Shown here: piece by piece, positions 8,450 to 16,901 of the stretch | Numbering within the stretch: the first letter of the stretch is position 1 | Layout: each line of letters begins with the position of its first letter | Origin: Paenibacillus terricola | GTDB taxonomy: Bacteria; Bacillota; Bacilli; Paenibacillales; Paenibacillaceae | DNA: 64,000 nucleotides | Assembly (NCBI RefSeq): GCF_014779765.1 | Contig: NZ_JACXZA010000009.1 | Span: 1 to 64,000 of the forward strand | Reading direction: 5' to 3' | The notes under the pieces: model-generated | Databases searched by the model: none | Seen by the model: only the letters and a program-made list of their open reading frames with translations | Told to the model about the DNA's origin: nothing | Translations under genes and position numbers: made by a program

Positions 8450-8911
8450 TTAACCGAAGATTGCATCCAGTACTGGTTTCGTATGGCCGCCTGGATACAT
8501 GACATACAGCAGAATATAGACAGCTACGCCCGTAATCGCAGTGAAGAACCAGATGACGGACGTGACACGTCCCCACTTGCGGTGCTTCGCATACTTGGCC
8601 CGGTAGCCAAGTGTCAGCGTTGTAATGCCGAATACTGCCGCAACCGTTGCGAGCGTAATGTGGAAGATCAGGAACACGAAGTAGTAAGGCTTCAGATCAT
8701 CCGGTCCGCCCCATTCCGTGTTGCCAACGAATATGGTACGGCTTGTATACACGATGAAGAATGCCGTTGCTGCAACCGCAGCCCAGAACATAACCTTCTT
8801 ATGCGCTTCCAGTCTGCGATTGATCGCCAGATTCCAGCCAATCGCAACGAGAATCGCACTAATGACGATGAACGAGGTGCTGATTGTCGGAAAAATACTA
8901 TAAATGTCCAT
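8450..8911 (-). CDS. ctaM: DUF420 membrane protein, cytochrome oxidase maturation factor CtaM-like
   Basis: About 153 residues with four to five hydrophobic helices; conserved DUF420 features include an early segment with HKKVMFWAA, the TEWGGP loop, a paired-His region (FLIFHITLA) and HRKWGRVT. In Staphylococcus the DUF420 protein CtaM is needed for maturation of a haem-copper oxidase; Bacillus YozB belongs to the same family. The ATG at 8911 follows AAGGTGGG, whereas the GTG four codons earlier sits inside that site. It follows ctaG by 67 nt and ends the oxidase gene set before a terminator, which fits a role in caa3 assembly. Confidence 0.85.
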   Translation of the reverse strand: MDIYSIFPTISTSFIVISAILVAIGWNLAINRRLEAHKKVMFWAAVAATAFFIVYTSRTIFVGNTEWGGPDDLKPYYFVFLIFHITLATVAAVFGITTLTLGYRAKYAKHRKWGRVTSVIWFFTAITGVAVYILLYVMYPGGHTKPVLDAIFG

Positions 8912-8978
8912 GCGTAAACCCACCTTATATCGTTATCTGAGAGCCTGCGCGAGCGAATCGCCTGCAAGGCCGTAAATC

Positions 8979-9884
8979 TTACGTCAAACCGTTCGCTGGA
9001 TTCGGCTCCGCGCTTGGCAGCTCATCATCATCAGCGTGTTCACGCTTGAACCACTGTTTGAAAATATAAGCTAGAATCGAGCCATAGAGCACTTCCTGCA
9101 GCAGCTTCATTACAATGCCGCCCGTCTGCTGGTCTTCCAGCGGCGTCATTAGATTGAAGAAGCTTGGACCCTGCGCGAGCAAATACGATGGATCGCCGGA
9201 TACGCAATACCCCATCATTTTGACCCAAGTGTTCGGATCGCTATAGACCTCATACATCGGGGTTCCTGAGAAAATAATGAGCGCACACGCCGGCGTCAGA
9301 AGCGCACCGTTCGCGAATACATACGCCATCTTCCGCATATCCGTTAAGCGATTCCATTCTGGAACAGGACTAACAACCTGAATCCACATCAGGAATGCCG
9401 TGATCAGCAGCACCACATAGAACAACCGATGGACCGTGTAATGCGTCATGACGTAATCATGCACGACCGGCACGTGATAAAGCGAGAACACCATATTGAA
9501 CATAATAAGACAAAGAATCGGGTTCGTCATAAACTTGAGCTTCTGCCACCACGCGGCGCGGAACATCAAGCGCCACATATAGGACGTTGTGCCAAGCAGG
9601 ACAAGCGGCGGCACAAGCAAGTAGGACAGCGACATGTTCAACATATGGAATGAAAACATCATATGGCCCAACAAGCTTAGCGGACCTGCCTGTGCCAGAT
9701 AGAACAGAATGGCGCCAAGGATGAACGATACTTTCTGCATAACACTCGTTCCAGCTTGATCAGGTGCATGCTTGCGGCGATATGGTCCATCCACATACAA
9801 ATAAAGAATGACAATCGCTGCCATTGCGAATAGAAACATTGGACTCCATTGTTCTCTGAACGTGAAATACTGCAAACCGAGCAT
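8979..9884 (-). CDS. ctaG: Cytochrome caa3 oxidase assembly factor CtaG
   Basis: About 301 residues with seven or so transmembrane helices and the CtaG features HMMFSFHMLNMSLSYLLVPPL and FYVVLLITAFLMW. CtaG of Bacillus is required for an active caa3 oxidase, probably in copper-centre formation. The start at 9884 follows a GGGGG purine run; the frame extends nine codons upstream but without a usable ribosome binding site. It is separated from ctaF by a ~640-nt hairpin-rich gap containing the ctaF terminator, so it may depend on its own promoter, which I could not identify with confidence. Confidence 0.9.
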   Translation of the reverse strand: MLGLQYFTFREQWSPMFLFAMAAIVILYLYVDGPYRRKHAPDQAGTSVMQKVSFILGAILFYLAQAGPLSLLGHMMFSFHMLNMSLSYLLVPPLVLLGTTSYMWRLMFRAAWWQKLKFMTNPILCLIMFNMVFSLYHVPVVHDYVMTHYTVHRLFYVVLLITAFLMWIQVVSPVPEWNRLTDMRKMAYVFANGALLTPACALIIFSGTPMYEVYSDPNTWVKMMGYCVSGDPSYLLAQGPSFFNLMTPLEDQQTGGIVMKLLQEVLYGSILAYIFKQWFKREHADDDELPSAEPNPANGLT

Positions 9885-9989
9885 GGATAACCCCCACAAT
9901 TCATATCCCATTCCTGTTAGCCCATTCGGTCATAACCGGGACATGCCTAGTATAGCATAAGCAATTGTGAACTCCTACCGAAAGCGGCG

Positions 9990-10500
9990 TTCTTGTCCTG
10001 CCGTTCATCATATTGTCAAGGATTGCACCCGTCTTTGTCCTCCCTGCTATGGAGGAACCAGGAGCTATGCCCCTGGAACCCCTAATCTAGTTAAGGGGCA
10101 TAGCCCCTGAAACCCCTTTTTAAACCGATTTCTCTACCCACCGAAACCCTCCCTGCAAGGGAGGGCCCCATGGGACTCCCGTCCCCTGGACCCCGGAAGG
10201 GGTCGGTTGTGCTTCTGAGGCGGATGTATGTTACTTCCTGCTAGGAGTCGTGTACCCCTGCGGGGTACAACTCTTGTTCGAGCGTTTTAGGGGCTTTGCC
10301 CCTTCGGCCCCTTCTTAAAACATACTTACATAGGGCTGCGCCCCTGAACCCCTCTTTAAACCGATTTCTCTACCCACCCAAACCCTCCCTACAAGGGAGG
10401 GTTTGGGTGGGTAGAAACTTTTTAAAAGAAAGCTTATTAAGAGGGTGCAAAGGGCGGAGCCCTTCTGTCATATAACGGGATTAAAGGGGCCGGGCCCCTT
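9990..10500. repeat. GC-rich hairpin cluster between ctaF and ctaG
   Basis: This gene-free stretch is built from short palindromes. A ~75-bp block (AAACCGATTTCTCTACCCAC then AACCCTCCCT and its complement) occurs twice, at about 10093-10167 and 10329-10402. The second copy extends into a perfect 20-bp inverted repeat (10370-10389 against 10395-10414). Other hairpins are GGGGCATAGCCCC near 10097 and GTACCCCTGCGGGGTAC near 10250. No reading frame is supported. It resembles mobile intergenic hairpin families, but no terminal repeats or transposase are visible. Confidence 0.7.
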
Positions 10501-10510
10501 TAAAACCCAT

Positions 10511-10541
10511 AAAAAAAGAGGATCCGATTTCTCGGACCCCT
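10511..10541 (-). terminator. Terminator after ctaF
   Basis: Minus strand: GGGTCCGA-GAAA-TCGGATCC followed by seven T, directly downstream of the ctaF stop codon. Confidence 0.9.
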
Positions 10542-10554
10542 TGCGTATAAACGA

Positions 10555-10875
10555 TTACCACCAAGCCCAGAACTCAGCCATGATGATCATGGTACCTGCG
10601 ATAAAGATACCACCTAGAATACCGATTATCGCATATGTGTGACCTTTATCTTTCATGTGCATCCAGAAACCCATCTGAACGAACACTTGGAGGCCAGCCA
10701 TCATCAGCAGAATGAAGATGATGAACGACGTATTGACTTCTCCAGCGATTACTGCTGCGAAAGCAATAAGCGTCAGTATCAGTGACATGATGTAAGCAAC
10801 GATATGCTTCTGTGGACCCTCGTGCTTGTGGCGTTTCTTCGTTTCTTCCGTTGCGGAATGGTTAACTGCAGCCAT
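10555..10875 (-). CDS. ctaF: Cytochrome caa3 oxidase subunit IV
   Basis: 106 residues with a charged N-terminal tail (HSATEETKKRHKHEGPQKH) and three transmembrane helices, matching the small CtaF/CoxD subunit in length and motifs (FVQMGFWMHMKDKGH). It begins 4 nt after ctaE and is the last gene before a strong terminator. It is a structural, non-catalytic subunit of the proton-pumping oxidase in the cytoplasmic membrane. Confidence 0.93.
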   Translation of the reverse strand: MAAVNHSATEETKKRHKHEGPQKHIVAYIMSLILTLIAFAAVIAGEVNTSFIIFILLMMAGLQVFVQMGFWMHMKDKGHTYAIIGILGGIFIAGTMIIMAEFWAWW

Positions 10876-10879
10876 TGAC

Positions 10880-11500
10880 TTAGCCCACCTTTCCCATCAG
10901 ATACACGACTGTGAAGATGAATACCCACACGACGTCGATGAAGTGCCAGTACAGGCCTGATACATAAACCTTCGGAGCCGTTACAACGGTAAGACCTTTC
11001 TTGAGCACTTGACCGATGATTATGCTAATCCATAGAACACCGAATGCAACGTGGGCGCCGTGGAAGCCGACCAGCGTATAGAACGATGAACTGAATGCGC
11101 TCGTTGTAAAGCCATGGCCTTCATGAACGTATTCACTGAACTCGTAAATCTCAAGACCCAAGAAGCCAAGACCGAATAGTACCGTAATGACCAGCCACCA
11201 GATCATAGCCATTTTCTTGCCTGCATGCATCGCTTGCGTAGCAAACACGCTCGTCAAGCTGGACGTTAACAGGATGAACGTTGCAATCGCAACGGTCGAA
11301 AGGTTAAACAGTTCGTCAGCAGTCGGGTTACCGTCGCCAACTTTATCGCGAAGCGCTAGGAAAGCGGAGAACAACGTACCGAACAGTACGACCTCAGCGC
11401 CTAGGAACAACCAGAAGCCAAGTACTTTATTGCGTCCTTCCAGTGTAGCCTTCTCAGGCTCATGTGGAAGTTGACCATCTACGTGCGAGTGTGCGCTCAT
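10880..11500 (-). CDS. ctaE: Cytochrome caa3 oxidase subunit III
   Basis: 206 residues with five transmembrane helices. Family motifs are clear: LGFWLFLGAEVVLFGTLFSAFL near the N-terminus, and GFHGAHVAFGVLWI and YWHFIDVVWVFIFTVVYL near the end. The start codon overlaps the ctaD stop by 4 nt. It packs against subunit I and helps keep the proton pump stable. Confidence 0.96.
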   Translation of the reverse strand: MSAHSHVDGQLPHEPEKATLEGRNKVLGFWLFLGAEVVLFGTLFSAFLALRDKVGDGNPTADELFNLSTVAIATFILLTSSLTSVFATQAMHAGKKMAMIWWLVITVLFGLGFLGLEIYEFSEYVHEGHGFTTSAFSSSFYTLVGFHGAHVAFGVLWISIIIGQVLKKGLTVVTAPKVYVSGLYWHFIDVVWVFIFTVVYLMGKVG

Positions 11501-13350
11501 GCTTTTACCCCCTTATCATGCAGCTCGTCTGGCTCGATGTGGAAGCCATGATCATCCTTCAAAGAACGGATCAGCATGCAAAGGAATGTAAGGGCAAGGC
11601 CGCCGCCACCAACATAGTAGTTGTGGTACATGAAGCCAAGACCTGCAATGAACAAGCCAATCGACATGAACAAAGGAAGAATCGATGGCGATGGCATATG
11701 GATCGAGCCAAGCGGTTCAGCTGGCGTCATCTCTTTATTGCCATCCATTTTTTCTTTCCAGAACGCGTCATAGCCACGAACAAGCGGCGTTTGCGCGAAG
11801 TTGTACTCTGGTGCCGGGGAAGGAATCGTCCATTCCAGCGTACGGCCATCTTCCCAAGCGTCGCCGGCAGCTTTCTTGCCGCTGACCGAAGTTACGATGA
11901 TGTTGGTGATGAAGAAGATCGTACCAAGGCCCATCAGGAATGCGCCAATCGTACTGATCAAGTTCATGTCGTTGAAGCCAATACCATCCAGGTACGTATA
12001 GATACGACGAGGCATACCCATCAGACCCAAGAAGTGTTGAATCAAGAACGTCATATGGAAACCGATGAAGAATGTCCAGAACGTCAGTTTGCCAAGCGTT
12101 TCGTTCAGCATGCGTCCGAACATCTTCGGCCACCAGTAATGGAGACCTGAGAAAATACCAAGGATCAAACCACCAACGATAACGTAGTGGAAATGCGCGA
12201 CTACGAAGTACGAGTCATGGTACTGGAAGTCGGCTGGCGCTGCCGCGAGCATGACGCCCGTTACGCCGCCCATTACGAATGTCGGGATGAAGCCAACTGC
12301 GAACAGGTTCGCAGTTGTGAACTTGATGGAGCCGCCCCACATCGTGAACAGCCAGTTAAAGATCTTAATACCTGTCGGTACGGCGATCAGCATCGTAGCG
12401 ATGGAGAACAGCGCATTCGCAACTGGGCCGAGACCCGTCGTGAACATGTGGTGAGCCCATACCATGAAGCCGAGGAAGCCGATCAATACCGTTGCGAATA
12501 CCATGGAGCTGTATCCGAACAGACGCTTACGCGAGAACGTACTGATTACTTCAGAGATAACACCGAATGCAGGCAGAATGAGAATGTATACTTCAGGGTG
12601 TCCGAAGATCCAGAAGATATGCTCCCATAGCACGGCGTTACCGCCATTTGCTACTTCGAAGAAGTTAGCTTCGAACAGTCGGTCGAACATCAGTGCAACC
12701 AGACCAACCGTCAGTGCTGGGAATGCGAACAGGATCAGCGCCGACGTGATGAAGATTGCCCATGTGAACATTGGCATACGCATGAACGTCATGCCAGGCG
12801 CACGCATGTTGATGATGGTTACCAGGAAGTTGATACCGCCGATCAGCGTACCGATACCAGCGATCTGAAGGCCGATGACATAGTAGTCAACGCCATATTC
12901 AGGACTGTAAGTCGGGCTTGCAAGCGGAACATAGGATGTCCATCCTGCGTCTGGAGCGCCGCCTGTAAACCAGCTGACATTCAGCAGAACGCCGCCTGCG
13001 AAGAACGTCCAGAAGCCGAGTGCGTTAAGGAATGGGAATGCAACGTCCCGTGCGCCGATCTGAAGCGGAATAACCGCATTCATAAGCGCGAACAGCATCG
13101 GCATCGCTGCAAGGAAGATCATTGTCGTACCGTGCATGGTAAGGAGCTGGTTGAATGTCTCCGCACTAACGAAATCGTTAAGCGGCTTAATGAGCTGAAT
13201 CCGAATCATTATTGCTTCGAGACCGCCGACCAGGAAGAAGAACCCGCCGGCAAGCAAGTACAGAATACCGATTTTCTTATGGTCTACGGTCGTTAGCCAG
13301 TCCATCAGGCCCTTGTAGCGTTTGACCGTGTGCGCATGCGCATGTGCCAA
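11497..13350 (-). CDS. ctaD: Cytochrome caa3 oxidase subunit I
   Basis: 617 residues, twelve or more helices; the catalytic subunit that reduces oxygen to water. The haem a ligand His lies in MHGTTMIF, the CuB/Tyr site in HPEVYILILPAFG, further CuB ligands in WAHHMFTTG, and the haem a3/a histidine pair in HFHYVIVGG. The C-terminal extension and the LMFD segment agree with Bacillus CtaD. It sits between ctaC (31-nt gap) and ctaE (4-nt overlap). Confidence 0.98.
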   Translation of the reverse strand: MAHAHAHTVKRYKGLMDWLTTVDHKKIGILYLLAGGFFFLVGGLEAIMIRIQLIKPLNDFVSAETFNQLLTMHGTTMIFLAAMPMLFALMNAVIPLQIGARDVAFPFLNALGFWTFFAGGVLLNVSWFTGGAPDAGWTSYVPLASPTYSPEYGVDYYVIGLQIAGIGTLIGGINFLVTIINMRAPGMTFMRMPMFTWAIFITSALILFAFPALTVGLVALMFDRLFEANFFEVANGGNAVLWEHIFWIFGHPEVYILILPAFGVISEVISTFSRKRLFGYSSMVFATVLIGFLGFMVWAHHMFTTGLGPVANALFSIATMLIAVPTGIKIFNWLFTMWGGSIKFTTANLFAVGFIPTFVMGGVTGVMLAAAPADFQYHDSYFVVAHFHYVIVGGLILGIFSGLHYWWPKMFGRMLNETLGKLTFWTFFIGFHMTFLIQHFLGLMGMPRRIYTYLDGIGFNDMNLISTIGAFLMGLGTIFFITNIIVTSVSGKKAAGDAWEDGRTLEWTIPSPAPEYNFAQTPLVRGYDAFWKEKMDGNKEMTPAEPLGSIHMPSPSILPLFMSIGLFIAGLGFMYHNYYVGGGGLALTFLCMLIRSLKDDHGFHIEPDELHDKGVKA

Positions 13351-13381
13351 GGTTAATGCCCCCTTTTAATTCTCCTGATGC

Positions 13382-14452
13382 TTATTTCTCGTAGTCGATT
13401 TTCAGTTCAGACAGATACTTCGCAATACCATCGATCTCTTGCTCGGTAAGCTCGACCTTCGGCATGAGCGTACCAGGCTTGACCGCTTGTGGATCGCTGA
13501 TCCAACGCTTCAAGTTCTCGTACGTTGTACCTTCATTTGCATACTTCGCTTCGTCGGTATTGACGAGAATACCGCCTACCGTCAAACGACTACCGATATC
13601 CGTCAGGTTCGGGTACACCAGAACGCCTTGGTCGCCGATAGCGTGGCAGCTCAAGCATTTTGTAACGAGTGCATCTTTAATCGCTGGGTCGCTTGGCAGA
13701 GCAGCTGGCGTTTTCTGTGCCGCCGTCCAACGATCGAACGAAGCTGCATCTACTGCTTTAACTTTGAAGTCCATCAATGCGTGGGATGGGCCGCAAAGCT
13801 CTGCGCACTTACCAAGGTAAACGCCAGCTTTAGGCGCTTCGAAGAACATTTTGTTAGCGTTAGCCGTTCCGTTCTCAACAGCCGTGCCTGGGTTCGTATC
13901 GATCTTACCTGCGAGCGATGGAATCCAGAACGAGTGAAGAACGTCGCCGGAAACTGCTGTAACCGCAATCTTCTTGCCTGTCGGAATGACAAGCTCTTGT
14001 GCTGTATGTATGTCATACTGCGGATAATAGAATTCCCACCAGAATTGGTGCGAAGTTACTTCGACTTGAATTGCTTCTGGATCTTTCGTGTAGTCCTTCG
14101 ACAGACCGAATACGGAGTTAACCGTCGGTACACCAAGGATGACAAGGAGAATCAACGGGATAACCGTCCAGATAATCTCAAGCTTATGGTTTCCTTCAAC
14201 TTGTACAGGAATCTTAGTATCTCCTGGACGTCTACGGAAACGAACAATGACGTACAACGAAATCGCGAATACGATAATGACCACGATAATCATGATCGAA
14301 ATCGCCAATTTCATTAGACCGAATTGTTCTTCCGCTACTGGACCCTGCGGGTTCAGTGTCGAAAGGTCTGCACGCCCGCACGCCGACAGCAATAGCATCA
14401 TACCGGCAAAGAGCGGCAGAAGGCGCTTTCCTACATTCCACCGTTTCATCAT
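13382..14452 (-). CDS. ctaC: Cytochrome caa3 oxidase subunit II with fused cytochrome c domain
   Basis: 356 residues. A lipoprotein signal ends in LLSACG; two helices follow. The cupredoxin domain carries the CuA ligands in HSFWIPS and CAELCGPSHALM. The last ~90 residues are a cytochrome c domain with the haem-binding CLSCH and an axial Met in GTLMPKVEL. The fused cytochrome makes this a caa3 rather than an aa3 oxidase, accepting electrons from membrane cytochrome c. It is the first gene of the cta operon. ctaA and ctaB (haem A synthesis), often adjacent, are not in this window. Confidence 0.97.
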   Translation of the reverse strand: MMKRWNVGKRLLPLFAGMMLLLSACGRADLSTLNPQGPVAEEQFGLMKLAISIMIIVVIIVFAISLYVIVRFRRRPGDTKIPVQVEGNHKLEIIWTVIPLILLVILGVPTVNSVFGLSKDYTKDPEAIQVEVTSHQFWWEFYYPQYDIHTAQELVIPTGKKIAVTAVSGDVLHSFWIPSLAGKIDTNPGTAVENGTANANKMFFEAPKAGVYLGKCAELCGPSHALMDFKVKAVDAASFDRWTAAQKTPAALPSDPAIKDALVTKCLSCHAIGDQGVLVYPNLTDIGSRLTVGGILVNTDEAKYANEGTTYENLKRWISDPQAVKPGTLMPKVELTEQEIDGIAKYLSELKIDYEK

Positions 14453-14562
14453 TCATCAACCCCACTTTTTACGTTTTCGCAGTTGCATCTGATGGCGTGG
14501 AAAGGCGGCAAACTGCGTGTTCTAGAGATGTTTTACAACTTCTGCATTAAATCACTTTATTA

Positions 14563-14591
14563 AATATAAAGTTGGAGGATGTATTTGTCAA
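14563..14591 (-). promoter_or_regulatory. Promoter of the ctaCDEF operon
   Basis: Minus strand: TTGACA (14586-14591), 17-bp spacer, TATATT (14563-14568), placing the start point about 105 nt before ctaC. The rest of the 386-nt gap to the divergent yhcN-like gene holds no other feature I can support; no clear sporulation sigma-factor promoter could be fixed for the plus-strand gene. Confidence 0.85.
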
Positions 14592-14838
14592 CGTTTCAGA
14601 AAGAGTTCACAAATTGTTCTCAAAGCCGCCAAAAATGTAGCTGTTACAAGGGTTTTGGGTCATTTACACCCCTCCATTTTTGTGCTTATCCCCCTTCGTC
14701 GCGTGACAATAATCGACATATTCCTTCTATACATTGTGCACCGAGTGGATGGTCAATTATGTATGTGTTGACACACGTATATTTCGGTCTCTCCGACGAA
14801 CCCTAATGGTACAGTAATCGTTAAGGGAGGTCCATTGT

Positions 14839-15663
14839 ATGAGGAAATGGTTCAGCGCATCTGCCCCGTCCCGCATCTTCGCCCTGCTTCTAGGTATCGC
14901 GGTGCTGTCGAGCGGCTGCAGCAGCTATAAGTATGAGCCTCACGGATACAAGAACAACTCGTACGGTACGCGCAACGGCACAGAGCGTCCACTCGTTGAC
15001 GATCGAGCGCGTTCATACGGCACATTATCAACTTCTTCGGGCAAAGACAATCACGATAATAAATACTTCGAATACAGCGCCAAGATATCGAAGGAAGTCG
15101 GCAAGATCAACGGAGTTTCCACCGCGCTTGTTATGCTGACCAATCAGAACGCTTATGTGGCGCTCGTCTTTAACGACACTGCGATCCGCACGAAGAGCGG
15201 CGGACGCTCGAAGCGCGAACAGAATCTAGGCGGTGCCAAAGCAGGTGTCTACAACCACACAACAGGCAGTCCTTACTGGGACGGCCGAGAGCTGGCAACG
15301 CCATATGGCCATGCAATGACCGTCAATGATCATACCGAGCTGCCGGATGCATTGAAATATGCAGTCGCAACGAAGGTACGGAAATTCGCCCCTAAGGTAA
15401 AAGATGTCCATGTCTCTGCCAACCGCCAATTCGTTAACCGATTCGTCGCCTACGCGCAGAAAGCCTGGCTGAACGAATCGCTTACGCCATACGTCGAAGA
15501 CTTCAACGCGCTCGTCTCGAATCAATTCGCCGGCGGCAATAAGATGCCCGCGAGCATCGAGAAGATCAATCCGGATACGACTGGCGCAGATCGCAATACC
15601 GGTCAGAAGAACGGGATTAAAACCGAGAAGTACAGCGGCAATACGACAGGAGCGCCAAGATAA
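14839..15663 (+). CDS. YhcN/YlaJ-family sporulation lipoprotein
   Basis: 274 residues with a lipobox (LSSGCSS, Cys near residue 29) and a ~150-residue YhcN/YlaJ-type domain containing NGVSTALVMLTNQNAYVALVF and VHVSANRQFVNRF. Members of this family are spore-membrane or spore-coat-associated lipoproteins in Bacillus, some affecting germination. The C-terminal ~45 residues are an Asn/Lys/Thr-rich tail. The start follows AAGGGAGGT. Its role here is inferred from the family. Confidence 0.88.
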   Translation: MRKWFSASAPSRIFALLLGIAVLSSGCSSYKYEPHGYKNNSYGTRNGTERPLVDDRARSYGTLSTSSGKDNHDNKYFEYSAKISKEVGKINGVSTALVMLTNQNAYVALVFNDTAIRTKSGGRSKREQNLGGAKAGVYNHTTGSPYWDGRELATPYGHAMTVNDHTELPDALKYAVATKVRKFAPKVKDVHVSANRQFVNRFVAYAQKAWLNESLTPYVEDFNALVSNQFAGGNKMPASIEKINPDTTGADRNTGQKNGIKTEKYSGNTTGAPR

Positions 15664-15728
15664 CCCGAAAAACTTTTTCTTCTATTATATATAGCTGTTA
15701 GATTAACCATTTTGATTCGGTACCATTC

Positions 15729-15757
15729 AGAGGCGTAGTTCCACAGACGCCTCTTTT
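15729..15757 (+). terminator. Terminator after the YhcN-like gene
   Basis: AGAGGCGT pairs with ACGCCTCT around AGTTCCACAG, followed by TTTTT on the plus strand. Confidence 0.88.
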
Positions 15758-15814
15758 TGCTATACTATTAATGAAGCGACCGGATGAAAGATCGAAAGAG
15801 AGGGATTGAAGGCC

Positions 15815-16147
15815 ATGACGACAAGCAACTACGTTCCGAAGGACCCTGTAGTGATCGAATGCAATATTGAGAAAGCGGTAGACGTACTAAGCGGCAAATG
15901 GTCCTTTCTAGTGCTCCGCGAGCTGTTCTGTGGAACGAGACGTTTCGGCGAGCTCCAGCGCTGCATTCCAGCGGTCAGTCCGCGAGCTCTAACGAGCACA
16001 CTGCGTCACCTCGAAGAAAAAGGCATTTTGGAACGGCATGTGTATGCGACCGTACCTGCTACCGTTGAATATAGACTGACGCCTAAAGGCGAAGATCTTC
16101 ACCAAACGCTGCACGCCATGAAGCTGTGGGCTGCAAAGTGGACGTAA
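15815..16147 (+). CDS. HxlR-family transcriptional regulator
   Basis: About 110 residues with the HxlR winged-helix pattern: IEKAVDVLSGKWSFLVLREL, then RRFGELQRCIPAVSPRALTSTLRHLEEKGIL and the wing VEYRLTPKG. A conserved Cys near residue 18 lies just before the recognition domain, as in redox- or aldehyde-sensing members such as HypR and YodB. The ATG at 15815 is preferred over a TTG three codons upstream that abuts the ribosome binding site. No target gene is evident: the neighbours are a sporulation lipoprotein and a convergent operon. Confidence 0.88.
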   Translation: MTTSNYVPKDPVVIECNIEKAVDVLSGKWSFLVLRELFCGTRRFGELQRCIPAVSPRALTSTLRHLEEKGILERHVYATVPATVEYRLTPKGEDLHQTLHAMKLWAAKWT

Positions 16148-16194
16148 ACAAACACGAAGGGAGCCCCTATGGAATAGAGCGCTCCCCTGTTTGT
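16148..16194. terminator. Hairpin between convergent genes
   Basis: ACAAAC-ACGAAGGGAGC pairs with GCTCCCCT-GTTTGT in a stem that overlaps the last codons of the DUF421 gene. A T-run is lacking, so it is a weaker bidirectional terminator candidate. Confidence 0.5.
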
Positions 16195-16901
16195 ATCGTA
16201 ACGACGCCTGCATCATCCACCTGCGCAAGATAAACCTCTTCAAGCTTAACGCCTTTGGCAGCTAACTGCTTATTCAGCCACACGCGATCGAAGCCCGCAT
16301 GCTGAAGCGCATCCTCGATAACGATGCCATCCATTACAATGTTTTGCGGCTGGCGCTCAGGCTGCACCGCCCAACCAAGCGCTGCGGCGGTAAGCGGCTG
16401 TTGTTCCTTCTTGAGCAGGAACGTTATATCTCCGTTGGCTTCCATGACAGCGAACTCCACATCGGCAAGCGATTGAATGCTTTTGCTGCGCATTTTCTCC
16501 ATGAACTCGTCGAGCGTCACCCGCTCTTTCCACATATTCTTCTCTAGTATTGCCCCTTTCTCGACTAGCACGGTTCCTTTGCCGTCAACAATGTCGCGCA
16601 TCTTCTTGCTCTTCAATGTTGCATATTCCATTGCTACAGATACAAGAACCCAAACCGACATTGCGAGCAATCCCAAGTACCATTTGGCATCGGTATCGAG
16701 CGAGATGTATGCTGCGATATTGCCGATCGAGATCCCTGTAATGTATTCGAACAACGATAGCTGCGAGATTTGTCTTTTACCTAATATTTTGGTCATAATG
16801 AACAAGATACCGACGGCAGATAACGTACGCAGCGTGACTTCAAGCCACAATGGCAAAAGAGACACCCCTTTCCTCTCGGATAGGATGTCTCCTTCATTCA
16901 T
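16167..16901 (-). CDS. DUF421 (YetF/YcaP-family) membrane protein
   Basis: 244 residues: three N-terminal helices (LRTLSAVGILFIMTKILGKRQ is the family signature) followed by a cytoplasmic domain containing KGTVLVEKGAILEKNMWKER and DVEFAVMEANGDITFLLKKE. DUF421/YetF proteins are common in spore formers; several Bacillus members matter for spore germination or membrane function. Its start overlaps the stop of the GH9 gene as TAATG, so translation is coupled. Why a membrane protein of this type is tied to a glycoside hydrolase is unclear. Confidence 0.88.
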   Translation of the reverse strand: MNEGDILSERKGVSLLPLWLEVTLRTLSAVGILFIMTKILGKRQISQLSLFEYITGISIGNIAAYISLDTDAKWYLGLLAMSVWVLVSVAMEYATLKSKKMRDIVDGKGTVLVEKGAILEKNMWKERVTLDEFMEKMRSKSIQSLADVEFAVMEANGDITFLLKKEQQPLTAAALGWAVQPERQPQNIVMDGIVIEDALQHAGFDRVWLNKQLAAKGVKLEEVYLAQVDDAGVVTIQTGERSIP

